DNA of 64,000 nt. It comes from Kwoniella dejecticola CBS 10117. Taxonomy: Eukaryota > Basidiomycota > Tremellomycetes > Tremellales > Cryptococcaceae. Where the stretch lies: contig NC_089302.1 in the NCBI RefSeq assembly GCF_000512565.2, positions 1,860,001-1,924,000 of the forward strand, written 5' to 3'. The notes under the pieces were generated by a model. The model was not told the origin of the DNA. It searched no databases and saw nothing but the letters and a program-made list of their open reading frames with translations. Below, in pieces: positions 44,101 through 56,398 of this stretch. How positions within the stretch are numbered: position 1 is the first letter of the stretch; each line of letters starts with the position of its first letter. A program made the position numbers and the translations under genes.

Positions 44101-45962
44101 TGCTAGCTACATCAAAACCGCATCGACCGTAGCCTCGCAAGCCGCCTGTGCGCTTGAGGCAGATCGCCGAGTGGCACTTTCTGGTACACCAATTCAGAAC
44201 AAGATTGAGGATGTATGGGCTCTATTCAAGTTCCTGCGAGTCAGTCCAGTGGACGAAAAGGATGTTTTCACCCAGTATATCTCATCACCCTGTAAATATG
44301 GAGAACAAATCGGTGTAGCCCGACTTCAACTTGTCATGCGATGTTGTACGCTTCGACGGACAAAAGACTCGACAGCCGAAGATGGTAAGAAGATTCTCAA
44401 CCTGCCGCCAAGGAAAGAAGTACAGCTCTGGCTTGAACTTCGTGAAGACGAGCGGCAAGTGTACAATGAACGCGCTTCCGCTGCCAAGGATAGAGTTGGC
44501 GAACTAAAAGCCAAGAACGAGCTTGGGAAGAATTACGCAAATATGCTACAAGAAGTCTTGCGACTACGACAAATCTGTAATCATGTTGATTTGGCGATGC
44601 TGGGGTCCGTTGAAGAAGATTATGACGGTACAATCATGGATTACCAAGTGGCCATCAAAGGCATAGAAGCGAACGGCTTGAACTTGTCCCGAGCAATTGC
44701 TGTCTGCTGTTTCCTCAAGGAAGGTGCTGGGGCTTTGTGTACTGGTTGTAATTACGACTACGGAGACTACTTTCCCGACATCGGACTAGGTGGAGTAGAG
44801 GAATTTGCGGAGAAGGCCAAACCTAAGAAGTTGACGATCAAGCCTGTCTTGACAAGATGTTTGCATCTTTATTGTAAGTCTCTCGAGAACAAGTTCGTGA
44901 ATTTGCGCTTATACATGTTGGCAGGTCCGGCTTGTTTCAAGAGCCAAGTGTATTCCGATTATAACAAACGAGGCAAATCCAATGTTGCACGAGCATGCGG
45001 CACGTGCAATGTCATGCTCCGATTGCCTTCCGACATTATCGAGGTCACGCCGCCCGAATGCGAAGCTAATGGGGAGGTAATCACTGATCAACCTAAACGC
45101 GCGACGAGGAAGAAATACGTCAGACCACCAGGAGAAAAACCGAATTTATCGACCAAGATGCAATACCTTCATGACGAGCTTCTTACACTGTCGAAGAAGA
45201 ACCCGAACTCACCGCATTACGATCCGTTTGCTATCAGCGATGATGGGGTGGAGGAGCTGGATAGTGAAGGGAAACCTCTGGTGACCAAAAGTATTGTCTT
45301 GTGAGCCTATTCCTGCTCCTGACGGAATGACAGCCCTGAACATACAGCTGACGGTCTGGATCTTTGGCAGTTCGCAATGGACGACAATGCTTGACAGGAT
45401 ATCAGATATGTTGGACGAGGCACAAATCCAATATTCTCGACTGGACGGTACAATGACGCGTGAAGAACGATCGCGAGCCATCGACGCTCTAAAATACAAG
45501 AAGTCGACCGAGGTCCTATTGGTCTCCACGCGAGCAGGTGGTGTGGGTTTGAATTTGACCGTGGCATCGAGGTGTTACTTAGTGGATCCTTACTGGAATC
45601 CATCGGTCGAAAGTCAAGCTATCGATCGTATTGTAAGTGTGGTCACATCGCGTTCGAAAGCTACTGCAGCTGATTTTGGCTGATGCACGCCTACACAGCA
45701 TCGGATGGGTCAAACACGACCTGTATTGGCGGTAAAACTCATGATCAAAGATTCGATAGAGGAGAAGTTAGACAAGATACAGAAGAAGAAGGCGAATTTG
45801 GCACAGTTGTCGTTAAAGAACATGAGTAGGAAGGAGCTCATGGCTCAGAAAGTGTGTTCCGTTCATCTAAGGATATCTTTCCATCTGAGCGAGCTGGGCT
45901 AATCTGTGATTTGTGCGTGCGTGTTTGTGCAGACGGAAGAATTGGCGGATCTGTTCAGTTGA
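41119..45962 (+). CDS. SNF2-family ATPase with RING finger, Rad5/Rad16/HLTF-like
   Basis: Eleven exons (41119-42018, 42085-42153, 42191-42340, 42403-42757, 42811-43157, 43213-44051, 44107-44873, 44925-45300, 45371-45632, 45699-45851, 45933-45962) give 1415 residues. A disordered His/Ser/Asn-rich leader is followed by a conserved block from ICIGSLWSQAIMLYP on. Then come LFPHQRRALTFFLQRE, Walker A MGLGKT (about 608), LLVCPMSTIANWEDQI, VVITSYNTLANEF, VLDEAHYIKTAST (about 883), RRVALSGTPIQNKIEDVWAL, a RING variant (CTGC, CLHLYCPACF, ACGTC; about 1085-1180), IVFSQWTTMLDRI, VSTRAGGVGLNLT and HRMGQTRPV. Such proteins remodel DNA and ubiquitylate targets such as PCNA in damage tolerance. The DEAH box is split by an intron after CA. 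MSTSIDLTGGD at 41203 is an alternative start. The exact ortholog (Rad5, HLTF or another) is not settled. Confidence 0.92.
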
Positions 45963-46362
45963 TCATACGATCTTGACGCTTGGCCGGCATCTCGCGACTT
46001 CAGATACTTTCCAAGGGACAAGTTGGAATGTCCAGGTTGGGCGCTATGGCTACGCCAACTCGCGCGTGTAGATATGGGTGAGGTGACGAGAGGGGGAGAG
46101 AGAGAATGATGTGTGAAGGGCGCACGCCCCTGTAGAGCATGGCAGGAGATGTACGAAGATCCCCACATCTTCACGATTCCGAGACCTGATCATGTCATAT
46201 ACTACTATCATGCATTGACCTCATTTGATACTTAAGTGCTTGGCTGCAGCAGAGATACATTGAGAATACAACACAACTATATGAAAAACGAATGACATAC
46301 AACAATCTAATTTTGGATACACACGTTTACCTCCATTGATCGTACTGGGAGTTCAGTGTAAT
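45963..46362. other. Convergent 3' flanks
   Basis: About 400 bp between converging genes, with a GA-rich run near 46080-46105. No gene seen. Confidence 0.55.
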
Positions 46363-48130
46363 TTACAACTTTGCTTTCGCACAACCTTTGTTGTCGTGAT
46401 CGTGATCTTCTTCGTCACTGTCCGCGCCTTTCCAGTCATCCCACAGACCTTCTGCTTCGACAGCCCTCCTAAGCGGTCCTTCGCCATGCCGTATCTCGTG
46501 TGTTATCCGTTGTATCATCGTCTTTTGACCTGGTGCATTAATGGGGAAGTCGGGCTGCTGGTCAAAGCCTACACTTGCTGCTCTGATGAGGATAGCACTG
46601 AGTAACCTCACTTGATCAGTCCAGCTTTCAAGGATCACACAGCATATAGCAATGCTGACGTCGATCACTGGCTTGGATTTGACCCAAACTAATTCACATA
46701 CTCAAGTCGAACTCACGCCGTTAGACCGTAGACTGGTTTTATACCTTGAGATTCTCTGCCTGTCAAGAACCTATGCATTCTGACTTTACCTTGGCCAAGT
46801 CCACGTTCTACTGCAGCTTCTGCACCTTCTGATTCTTTTGCATGTCCTTTACCAGCGGAGGTCGTTCTCTCGACGCGTGAGGTACTGCTTTCTCTCATAC
46901 TTGTACGGGATATCGGTTCCGAACTTGATGCACTTGAACTCGCGGTACCAGTACTAGGACCAGTGGCCCAGATGATATCTCTATACCCGTAGAATCTACC
47001 TTCCTTGCCGCCTACATGACCATCATCCAAAGCGTAGTTGACGACAGGCGGAGGCGGAATCGAGTCGATCACCCAACTGGGGATGGACGAGAGACGGTGC
47101 GAGATGTTGTAGTGGAACGAAGGGATTTGAGAGGGTCTAGAATGCAGGAAGGCGCTCAAGGGCATCGAGAATAGTCTTTTGACTTCTTCGGGATTGAGGA
47201 GCGGTGTGAGAGTGTGGTCGGTGATGATGAATATGACTCTGACAAAACCACAAAGAGAGCCGAAGAATTCAGCTTCGACGGGTTTCATTTTTTTGATTGA
47301 CATTTGACAATTGTGTCGGCCATATGATATGACTCGATTTAGCTTGAAGGTACTCACGGTGTGACAATCAATGAGTTCCCAGTGATAAACTTCTCCAGCT
47401 CGCAGAGCTTCATTACTTTGTTACGGTCCATCGGGAGTCCGATCTGATGTGAGCGGTCATGCCTGATGATCAGCTCCTTTGGTTTCCGTGAAGCAATAGA
47501 TAGTGAAGAGGACATCTCACTTCTTCGTACGCTTCTCTCCGCTACGTGTGATGAGTTTCAAAGTCAACATCCCATCAAGTATGGCCGGTCCGTCCGGTAG
47601 CTGGGAGCTGCAAGGTACGACCGTAATGAGACTCACAGCTGTCCCTTCCGCATCGATATCACCTTCCTCGTACTTGCCTCCAGGCAGCGCCGTATCATGC
47701 GCATAAGTACGCATATCCCCCGCTCGGCTGATTCGCTTCCTTTCGTCAGCCTCCGGGTATCCTGTCTAGAGACTGGAGACATTGGCTCACGTAGATAGCA
47801 GAACATATAAATCCCCTAACCTGCCTACAAATAGTCTGGAGCGCAGCACACACAATCCAGTACATCCAGTCAATACAACACCTCTACGAAATGCGCATAT
47901 GCGACCGAGAGGGACTTACATCACGGCCACAGCAGCTGATCTGCGCTTGGGATACCTCCGACTTTCCAGAGGTGGTACATATCGCTGAAGTCGGTATATG
48001 CACCTGCAAGTTCACGATATATCGATCAGCGTGACGGACCATTTTCACCTTGGCAGATAGCGAAGAGATAGATGTACTGCAGCGACTCCGGCTTCAACGG
48101 TGGAAGTAAATATTCTATAGTAGGCGGCAT
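46363..48130 (-). CDS. Nudix hydrolase, peroxisomal-type CoA diphosphatase (Pcd1-like)
   Basis: Eight exons (48130-48078, 48003-47920, 47835-47791, 47727-47637, 47541-47521, 47443-47358, 47238-46717, 46597-46363) give 378 residues. The family splits CoA and acyl-CoA into phosphopantetheine and 3',5'-ADP. The start has LPPLKPESLQ and YPKRRSAAVAVILFVGRLGD. The Nudix box runs from LPGGKYEEGD to RREAYEEIGLP (about 75-99), with the box glutamates present. Then follow the CoA-type segments ITGNSLIVTPVIFIITD, LNPEEVKRLFSMPLSAFL and GLTAAILIRAASVGF. The last three residues, after KGCAK, are AKL, a peroxisomal targeting signal type 1. A Ser-rich insert sits between IIWATG and RMHRFL. A paralog lies at the right edge of the window. 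Confidence 0.93.
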
Positions 48131-48451
48131 CTTCGTCGATGTCGTCCTCCTCCTCGTCATTATTGCTGAGGTTGCTGTCACCGACTGAAGGTCGAAATTG
48201 TTATCAGCATTTGAATGTGAGCCTGAAGCACCATATCCCCCTTAGGAGACCTGCTGCTGATCGGTTAAATTAAGACCGTAAACAAACCTATTTCCGACGG
48301 AACGCCTTCAGGAACCGAACCTCTGATTTGATTGATGTTTGACAGCTTGTGTCTTTAGGAAATATCTCAGCATAGCTTAACATACATTCTGACATGGAGT
48401 CCGCATGGTAAGACTGAGCGGACTCGCAACATGACACCATGATACCACACG
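48131..48451. promoter_or_regulatory. Divergent promoter of the Nudix and LRR genes
   Basis: 321 bp between two divergent start codons, so both promoters overlap here. Two upstream ATGs (48431, 48440) lie just before the LRR start at 48452 and could reduce its translation. No other motif stands out. Confidence 0.5.
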
Positions 48452-50541
48452 ATGCCTTTACCGCCGGCCACCTTCCCACCCATTCTGAACAACACCTCGT
48501 CTCAAATCCGATATGAAAGCGACACCGATAGCGATAACAATGTTCGGACTGCGCAAGGTAGAAGATCATATAGCTTCGAAATGCCGTCCGTAAATGCTGG
48601 AATAGTACAGGCTGACTCTGACACGTCCTCGGACGAAGAAGAGTCGATGTCTTCCACCTCCAGCGCAGAATTAGTCTCACGCCCTTCATCAGAGTCTGAT
48701 TCAGATGAGGACGACAGCGAGGATGGAATCGATTTCTACTCCCATCTTAGAGTTCAGGAAGAAGACAGAACCCCAAGGAAGATCACGCGCAAGAAGGTCC
48801 AGCTTTTACAAGCCCTCCGATGCGTTTTCGTGGCTATCAGCAAAGCCAACGGCGAAAAGATAATCGAGGACGAGCTGAGGGGGCCAAGCTGCTCGCGAGG
48901 CGAAATTGGACTTGCATTAAGTGCGCGAGCTATTCATAAGCGTGAAGGATGTCAGGGAACTGCCTCGTCTGTAAAGAGAGGGCACCCGTCCAAAGGACCA
49001 CTTTCCGAGTTGAGCGCGGTCATAGATACGCCCTGGACCAAATTAGTGCAGCTTCTAAGCTGTATGAAGTCCGCCTTCGATTCCGATTCCGATACAACGT
49101 CAGAGATCAAAGCCTGCTCAAACATACTCCACCATCTCGTCCAGCGAGAATTGTTACCTCTGAGCGGGGATAAAGGGTACATACGAACTCTGAACGGAAT
49201 AGAATCTAGGTCGATACGGTCATTTCGGAGTATTGTTCAGCGGCAAGTCCTGCCGGGTCCTGTCCAAGAGGTAAGTCTGCTGCATATCTCCTGATTCGAC
49301 CCATCGTGAGGACGTATAGCACGTTGGTAGCGAATGAGTGACGATTTGCATTACCTCGGGGATCGCAGCTCGCTCCCGATGATGCCAATGTTATAATCGC
49401 AATGCCGCCATTTCTCCATTTGCGCTTAATCTCGTTCGCGTTGCACGCTGAGCCGACAATACCTCGGATCCTAGATTTATCCCGACTGCCTATCCAGGAC
49501 TTGGACGCGGATGCGAGCACGTTTCTGCGAGAACAAGATTTTCATTCGATACTTCGATTGGTCGGCGTGAATATACTCGACGTCCATTTGGTCGATCTAT
49601 CTAACAATCGCTTGAGAAGTTCGACTGTTGACGGTGAGTAGTTGTCCCTTGCTTATCGTCCTTGCGCAAGTAGGCCAGTCCTGGCTGATCACATCGTACC
49701 ACTTACATTCTGTCATTCTCTTCCTTTCTACCTCTTTCGGAACACTCTTTTGCCCGACTCGATTCATTCGACGTCTCGTTGATACGCCGATGTTGCGACA
49801 GACCAAAGTATCAACCTCACCCTCGATTCTTTCTTCAGCAACTTTCCATTCGTTAATATCGAAGCCATCGATCTGCGTTACAATCCAAAACTCAAATGTC
49901 TGCCACTGGGTATAGTCAGATTACCTCACCTCCAACACATCTTCACTGAGGGAACTCGCTTGACTAAAGCCAGACACAGAGGTGGATCTCACTTGGGATT
50001 TAGTGAGGGAGATTACCTGTACAGGTATTCTGGTTCTGAGATAGTATTGAACGTACCCAATTCGACTATGCGACTCAATCCCAAATACAGGAAATCAAGT
50101 TTAATATATCATTGTGTATCATCCCTCAAATTACCTGTATTCACCAACCAGTTCAAAAGTAAACAAGATCTGGAAGCGTATAATGAATCTATTGAAGATT
50201 GCTTGCCTGAACGATATCTGGGATTTTTCAGGAATGCGTATGCTTGTGATAGATGTTTAGAAATTCAATTGACCCTGCGTCCGGTCGGATCGACAGTGAC
50301 GGGTTGGATCATGGATGATATACATGACTCTCGCTTGAAAGGAGCAGGAGAAGGAGAAGGCGAAGATGGACATGAACAGTCGAACCCCGAACATGGAGAT
50401 GATAAGGTCAGATCGAATAAAATCATCAATATTTTGGGAAGGTGTTGTATCTCTTGTAAAAGACAAATCGCGGATAGGCATAGAAGACTTGGGATCGAAG
50501 TTCCTGAACAGCTTAGAATGGACCTTGAGGGCAGTCGTTGA
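48452..50541 (+). CDS. Leucine-rich-repeat protein with Cys-pair C-terminus
   Basis: Three exons (48452-49270, 49369-49633, 49802-50541) give 607 residues. An acidic Ser-rich leader (runs like SDTSSDEEESMSS) precedes a helical middle with KVQLLQALRCVFVAISKANG. From about 285 there are at least three LRR-like units: ILDLSRLPIQDLD, VHLVDLSNNRLRSS and IEAIDLRYNPKLKCLPLGI, then LPHLQHIFTEGTRL. The C-terminal part has FFRNAYACDRCLEIQL and later CCISCKRQIADRHRR, two CxxC pairs that could bind zinc. This LRR plus Cys4 arrangement occurs in uncharacterised fungal proteins; no function is known to me. Exon 3 was placed by frame using the acceptor GCGACAG; intron 2 is 168 nt. Confidence 0.85.
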
Positions 50542-51029
50542 TACGACTCCTGGTGAATTGTTGTAATCAGTAGTCACTGTTGTATGTGTGTATGAGACCT
50601 TATCTTCTCGTGGCCCCTTTTCTGTTCAATGTCCCTACTTGCAGATGACTACTATGGCTTGCTTGCCATGGATCAGAAATATTTGACGCAGACTCTCACG
50701 CGAATGCGCATGATCAACGCTTGAGACACTCGTCACTCAAGGTTTTTCTTCTTGATATGCCCTCGACATTGATTTCGAAAGGATTAGATGACTGAATAAT
50801 CCTCAGCCCCTCATACACACAGTCAGACTCTCAGTCCACCTCTCGCTTCCTTGCCGCAACCCGCCCAGACGTAGTCATGCTAAATGCCCATGGTCATGAT
50901 CAGAATGCAAAGGTTCATCATGCTACCATTAAGTCCCTAGGTATAGCTATACAGACTGTGATTGTGACCGTCAACTAATCATCCAAAGTATCTATCATCC
51001 CTATGATCGTTCTCATTGGATTGAAAAGC
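50542..51029. other. Convergent 3' flanks
   Basis: About 490 bp between the LRR gene and the eL20 stop. Nothing recognisable. Confidence 0.55.
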
Positions 51030-51834
51030 TTAAGCCCAGGTGGCCTATCGAGGTAAAACTCATGTCAGCGATCCTTTCTTTATACGTGTTGCGTGGACAA
51101 AACGGGACTAGCTGAAAGACAGGGAGGAGGGAGCACTCACGGGTCGGTTGGCGGCGTACCAAGCCTTGCTCTTGGTTCGTCTGTGAGGGAGAGGGAATTT
51201 GAGTCCGGGTTCGAGGAGTTGTTTGATGTAAGGTCTTCTGATATCCTCCTTCTTCTCGATCTCGGCGACTCGGAGGATCTGCACACTTCTAAATCTAGCT
51301 CGGTGTCGGGCGGCCATATCTTGGTACATGGCTTCGACGGCCTCGGCTCGGGAGAGAGCTCGGAACTCCTTGACCATGTTGTGGGTACCTGATCGAGAGT
51401 CGTATCTGAGCCAGATGGCGAAGTTCTTGACCTTCAATGGCTTCTTCTCGTGAATCTGTGTGGTGCATTGAGGGCAATTGGAAGAAGAGGGGTTTGGTGT
51501 ATTTGAATTAGATTGATTTGATTTGGATAATTTGAAGGTTGAGGTCATACGACGGAGTGATTGAAAGTAGGTGAGACGATAGAGAATCGGCATTATCAGC
51601 ACTGAGTTCTATGACGCTAACATCATTGAATGAGCTTTTACTCACAACGTTGATGGCAACGATTTCACCGTTAGCTCGCTTAGCCTTCTTCAATTGACGA
51701 AGGTAGTACCAGTATCTGGACTTGGCGACAACCTCGTTGGGGGCGAAGATCCTCATTCGGTAGAGCTTGGGCTCTGGAGTAGCCTCGGTGGGGAGGGTTC
51801 GTCCAATGACGGAGTACTCGGTGAATCGGCCCAT
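51030..51834 (-). CDS. RPL20: 60S ribosomal protein eL20 (L18a)
   Basis: Three coding exons (51834-51646, 51455-51141, 51044-51030) give 172 residues, the same length as the yeast protein. Conserved segments include EYSVIGRTLPTEATPEPKLY, MRIFAPNEVVAKSRYWYYL, SGTHNMVKEFRALSRAEAVE and RTKSKAWYAANRP. The last exon is five codons (ATWA plus stop). An alternative acceptor would instead add about 15 basic residues, but the total length favours the short ending. The ATG is immediately preceded by AATAG-A, so a 5' UTR intron of about 490 nt, with donor GTGAGT near 52328, probably lies upstream. The protein lies on the 60S surface and contacts 5S and 25S rRNA. Confidence 0.94.
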
Positions 51835-53220
51835 TCTATTGACGGAAAAGAGTATCAGCATTAAGAAGCTCCTTCTTTCGAGATGCCCTCAAATTCTTAA
51901 ATCCTTCCAATCCGCACGTCTTCCTACAATCCCAGACAAACACCAGGAATAAGAATCAAGAGGTAGCTCCGAGGTACTTGCTTTCGATATCGCAGTAATA
52001 ACAGAAGATCATCCCGTCCTTACTACCTTTCACAGTAGCTCGAACAGACGGACTCTCTTCGATATTGTGCGGTATCTCACCAAATCCTATTTATCGTCAG
52101 GATGCAGACATTGCCCCATGTATCTTCCTTGCTACCTCTTGATCCTCGTCTTCATCTTGCATGTCTGGGATCCATCTTTGCGCTCGTTGTCCGTCTGTCT
52201 CCATATATTCCATTTCCACTTCCGCTTCCATGTCTCATGCGAATGCGCAACCCACTTATAACGATTCTTTCTTCTCTTTGTGTTTTGTGATGACCTGATA
52301 GCTGCGATGGACAAGAGAAGTATACTCACTTGAAGGGGTTTTTGATGACTTGAAGTATGAGGAAAGGTATCAACGAGTATATCAATAACAATTAACTAAA
52401 CAGCAGCCAGCAAGCATGCAACGACCAAGCGAGTGTGCCAGACGCTCAGAGTCCGAGTGAGTGAGAATCGACGGACAGAGTGAAGCAGCGTGGTATGCTA
52501 CGGTGAGGCGATTGGCTATGGTGGGACAATGAAAATAGGATGGAACCAAAATGGCAAAGGCAGCAAGCGGGATGAGGCGGAAAAGCATGATGGCTTCCTA
52601 GTAAGAACTTCTTTTCGGCGCTAAGCTATCACCGATGACACCGCTTGATTCTTCCAGATGGGCTCTTCGCAAGATTGATTCCGTTATTTTGCCACCTGAT
52701 GCAGACGTGGATATCTGAGATTACGTATGAAACGCGCCTGAATTGTTGATGACGGTGGGTGGCCCCGGTTGAGTTTGCTTTCCGACTGGCCGATTGATTG
52801 AATGCATGTCTTGATTTGTTTGTTATTGTTGATTGTCTACACTCTGCAAGTCAGCTCAATACACTAGGCATTTGATCCATCAGTCAGAAAGCTCCAGAAG
52901 TCAAAAGACTGCACCGATATGATATGACCCATCTCAAGCTCTCATCAATCATCGGTATCAGCGAATGATTGATGACTGTAGACAGATAGCCAGAAACGAT
53001 TATTTTAAAGCGGAGATCCGAAGTGGTACGTCAGGTTGAATGAAACACACTTCAACAATCAATCAGGCGACCGTGCGTTTCAGTCATTCATGTACTGACC
53101 TCACCTTCATCCATCTTACATCCTGCCTTCTCTCTAGCCTGTCCTCAAACTCATTTTGTGAACACCGCACTGGACATACATGATCACACCCTCCGCATCT
53201 ATCTGAATAGTCTCACACCA
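51835..53220. other. 5' UTR intron/promoter of RPL20 and promoter of the coiled-coil membrane gene
   Basis: About 1.4 kb between divergent starts. 51836-52328 fits a 5' UTR intron of RPL20 on the minus strand, and CCCTTCAA before the GTGAGT at its right end would be the end of the non-coding exon. The plus-strand gene's promoter occupies the right part, with CT-rich sequence near 53100-53160. A 68-codon frame starting with ATG at about 52588 (minus) is probably non-coding leader. Confidence 0.5.
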
Positions 53221-56200
53221 TGGAGGGCTTATCGCCGGAAAGGAGGTCTGACGCCGACTTCCAGAAGATCCTGGATACCTTTGTCGGAGACAAGGAGACC
53301 GTCTTGACTGGAAGTCTGCCTGATCGTGAGCCTACAACATTCGAGGAAGGCGTGGCAATGCATCTCGACTATTTGAGCTGATGTCAGCGATGAACACAAA
53401 ATAGTCTTAGCTGGCTATGAGCAAGATCATGACACCAAGATACTTGATGAAGCCGATTTCGGTGGCGTACGTCAACTGTGCGAACAGTATCCAGATTTGG
53501 AACTCGGTCCTACAGATTTATTCGCTTTTTTACAGTATGTCATCCATCTTCACGATTGCCAAAATGCATGACCTGCTGATTGGACCGGAAACAGGGCCGT
53601 GCTCAAGCGTGATGATACCACCCGTTCGATATCGCCTCCATCACTATCTCCTATTCCTCAGTCGACCTCAATGCCTCCTTCCTCCTTCAAAGCCGCTCAA
53701 GCTACCCCAGATCAACCGATTTCACGCCGAAGACGTCACTCGGATCGTATCAAATCCCCTTCAGATTCCTCCTCCAGCTCATCAGGTGATGAAGACAACG
53801 CTCGCCCGCGTGGCCAGCGTCAGACTTCGGCACCACCACGAACGTTTCCCAGCAACCCAAACGCCGCTCCTGCTCCTCCGAAAGGATGGCAGCCAATCCG
53901 AAAGAAGACGTTGTCCGATCCGAACCGTTCGGATGGTTCTGTGAACTCGCCTTTGTCGTCTCGTGTAAGGGGCGCCCCACCATCAGCATACGGAGGATTC
54001 GCGCGACCGAGTCCAGCAAGTAGGCGACGCAGAGGATCATCAGGTGCACCAGAGCAATACGAGGATGATAGGAAATCACCTGAGCCATCCAATATACCAC
54101 GATCACTCAGCTCAGCATCTATAGCCATGACGTCTCCTCCAGCCTGGCAAACAAGGTACGATAGCAGGCCGACATCGCCCTCATCCACCGCAGACGAGGT
54201 GGACAATACATCCTTTCACTCGCGAGCGAAGTCTCCGGGTACGGAGGGCGATGACGAAGCTGATCATGCTGAGATGGACACTTTCGTACCTGCTGGGCAA
54301 CATGAGGAGGAGGAAGATGTGCACGAGGAGCTCGATGAAATTGACCTCGACATCATGGGTCAAGGGCTTAGAAGCGATACAATGAACCCCAGATTAAGCA
54401 GGATATCGGTAAGCCGGTCGCTACTTTATCAATCCGCAGTCATTCAGCTGATTATGAACTAGACCGAGTCCACCAATTCCTTGCGAACCTCCCATGATAC
54501 GGTCGCGCGACTGCGCAAGGAAAATACGGAATTACTCAGAAAGTTGAAGGAAACGGAGAAGTCATTAGCCGTTCAAGGGTAGGTTGGAATCCGACATTCG
54601 TACATCCGTTGCTGATCATCTGTTGCAGTGCCGAGAATGAACGCTTGTACGAAGATCTGCAAGTGAGGTTGGAGGAGGCGCAAGCAGAGATCGCTCAGCG
54701 TAGAAAGGACGAGAAGGACATGAAGGGAAAGGATCGAGCCCAGGTCATCCAAATCTCTGGGGTAAGCCGTCTGGATTGACTTACTAGGTTCATTCACGCT
54801 GACTAGCACAATACACAGTTCGAGGCAGATATCATCAGCTTGCAAAGAAGTCTGGAAAATGCCAAATCGAACCACGCAAACATGCAGAAAATGTATAACT
54901 CGCAGTGCGGTGAGTATGAGAGAATTGTTGACCGATATGGGTGCTGACGGACCGCTCAGATGAGGCGCAGAGACTCCGAGATATGCTCAGAGATCGGGAT
55001 GAGGAAATCAGATCGTTGGAGGAAAACGTTCAAGGCCATGCGGCTGATGAAGAAAAAGTGAGTTCAGTTTCTATCTTCCTTCATCATGCGTGCTGAGCGA
55101 TCTGTAACAGTTCAATCGAGAAGTGCAAGCTTTCGAGTCAGAGGTCAAAAGACTAGAGACTGACCTTTCGGTGGCTCGCCAAGCGGAATCGCACTTGGAT
55201 GTGCAGAAGCAGGAGAACCTGGCCCTCAAGGAGACGATCGACAGGATGCGATTTGATCTGGACGAAGCGCGAGCTCAAGCTGCCAATGCTGCTGGAACAT
55301 CGGGACATCGAGCACAAGCCAGCGGCTCGTCTGGTGGGGTACACTTTCACGAAACCTGGGCGACGAGCTCAGTAGAAGACTCATGGATGCTCAAAAGCTT
55401 GAGGAGGAGAGTGATGAAGGAGAAGTCGTTGAGACTGTTGTAACGACTCAGCGTACTAGGGTGAGACAACCTTTTCTTAGGTAACTCCCGATCGCTGATT
55501 ACTGATCTGGTCGAGCAGAAGAAGGGCGCAAAGAGCGCTGCTCAAGGGGCAGCTTCGGAAGAACCTATCATACAGATCGAGGAAGGTATACGAGAGTATT
55601 CTGATGCGAGTCAACAAACCGATCCTCTCCCTGATACCGAGGATGAGACCAGCCAGCCTGTAGCTGGCCCTTCCAGCAGTCAATCAGAACCGCACGAACA
55701 CCCACCAGCGTATACTGCCGAACCTGAACCAATCAACAAAGCTGAGCTCATTCTACAGACCCATCCAAAGCGTCCAGGCGATGCGGTGGAAAGCGATGAA
55801 GATGTAGATGACGAATATGCTGCCTTGACAAACGCTTTGGGCATGAGATGTACCGTCATTGAGGAGCATATTGACGCGCAGAAGCTTGAGAGACAGAAAC
55901 GCGGTCTACCAGGTATGTCAGCTTGCCTAATTTGGTGGCTGTAAACGTTGCTGATTGCAATGGGGCTCATCGCAGTCTCGCCGAGATCAAGGAATAGGAC
56001 TTACTGGTCAGATCAGCGAAAACAGTATAAATCTGGAATAGTGAATTACGTATTCTACAATACGGATAATTCAGTACGAGATCAAGTGGGCAAAGTCGCC
56101 ATGTGTGTTGTGGCTGCTTTTGCAGGTAAGTTTTCGACCTTTTTGACTATTGCTAGATAGTGGATCGAAAACGATCAAGCTGATACTGTACGATTCGATT

Positions 56201-56398
56201 TCAGTCGGCCTAGTAGCTGGATCTCATATGTTTACCACTCCCGCAGGTATAAATCCGAGAGATTACCAGCTTTTCGCACAGATGAATACCTTAGCTGGAG
56301 CGGCAGGAGTCGGAGAGGGATTCTTGCCCATGGGCGTATTAGGTGTTGTTGAGCAGGGGGCAAGGATGATAGCTGGTAATGGCAGGATTCCGACTTGA
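53221..56398 (+). CDS. Long coiled-coil protein with one C-terminal membrane helix, unknown
   Basis: Twelve exons (53221-53326, 53405-53534, 53595-54408, 54463-54578, 54629-54761, 54819-54909, 54960-55057, 55111-55328, 55373-55460, 55519-55912, 55976-56125, 56205-56398) give 843 residues. Residues about 20-80 look ordered (ILDEADFGGVRQLCEQYPDL). A Ser/Arg/Pro-rich linker follows, then a coiled coil from about 355 to 590 (such as VARLRKENTELLRKLKETEK). Near 762-784 there is a single hydrophobic span, VAMCVVAAFAVGLVAGSHMF, with about 55 residues after it. This suggests an organelle-membrane tether, perhaps ER, Golgi or nuclear envelope (inference). The exon 8/9 junction uses a weak GTCTGG donor; without it the frame shifts by one base, so this spot is uncertain. 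Confidence 0.82.

Noticed and set aside
52270..52290. GTGATGA followed by CTGA in the RPL20 5' region
   Set aside because: It is on the strand opposite to the transcript, and the two boxes are too close for a guide RNA.
52382..52588. 68-codon ATG frame with a signal-peptide-like start, upstream of RPL20
   Set aside because: It falls in the expected non-coding 5' exon/promoter of RPL20 and has no continuation or homology.
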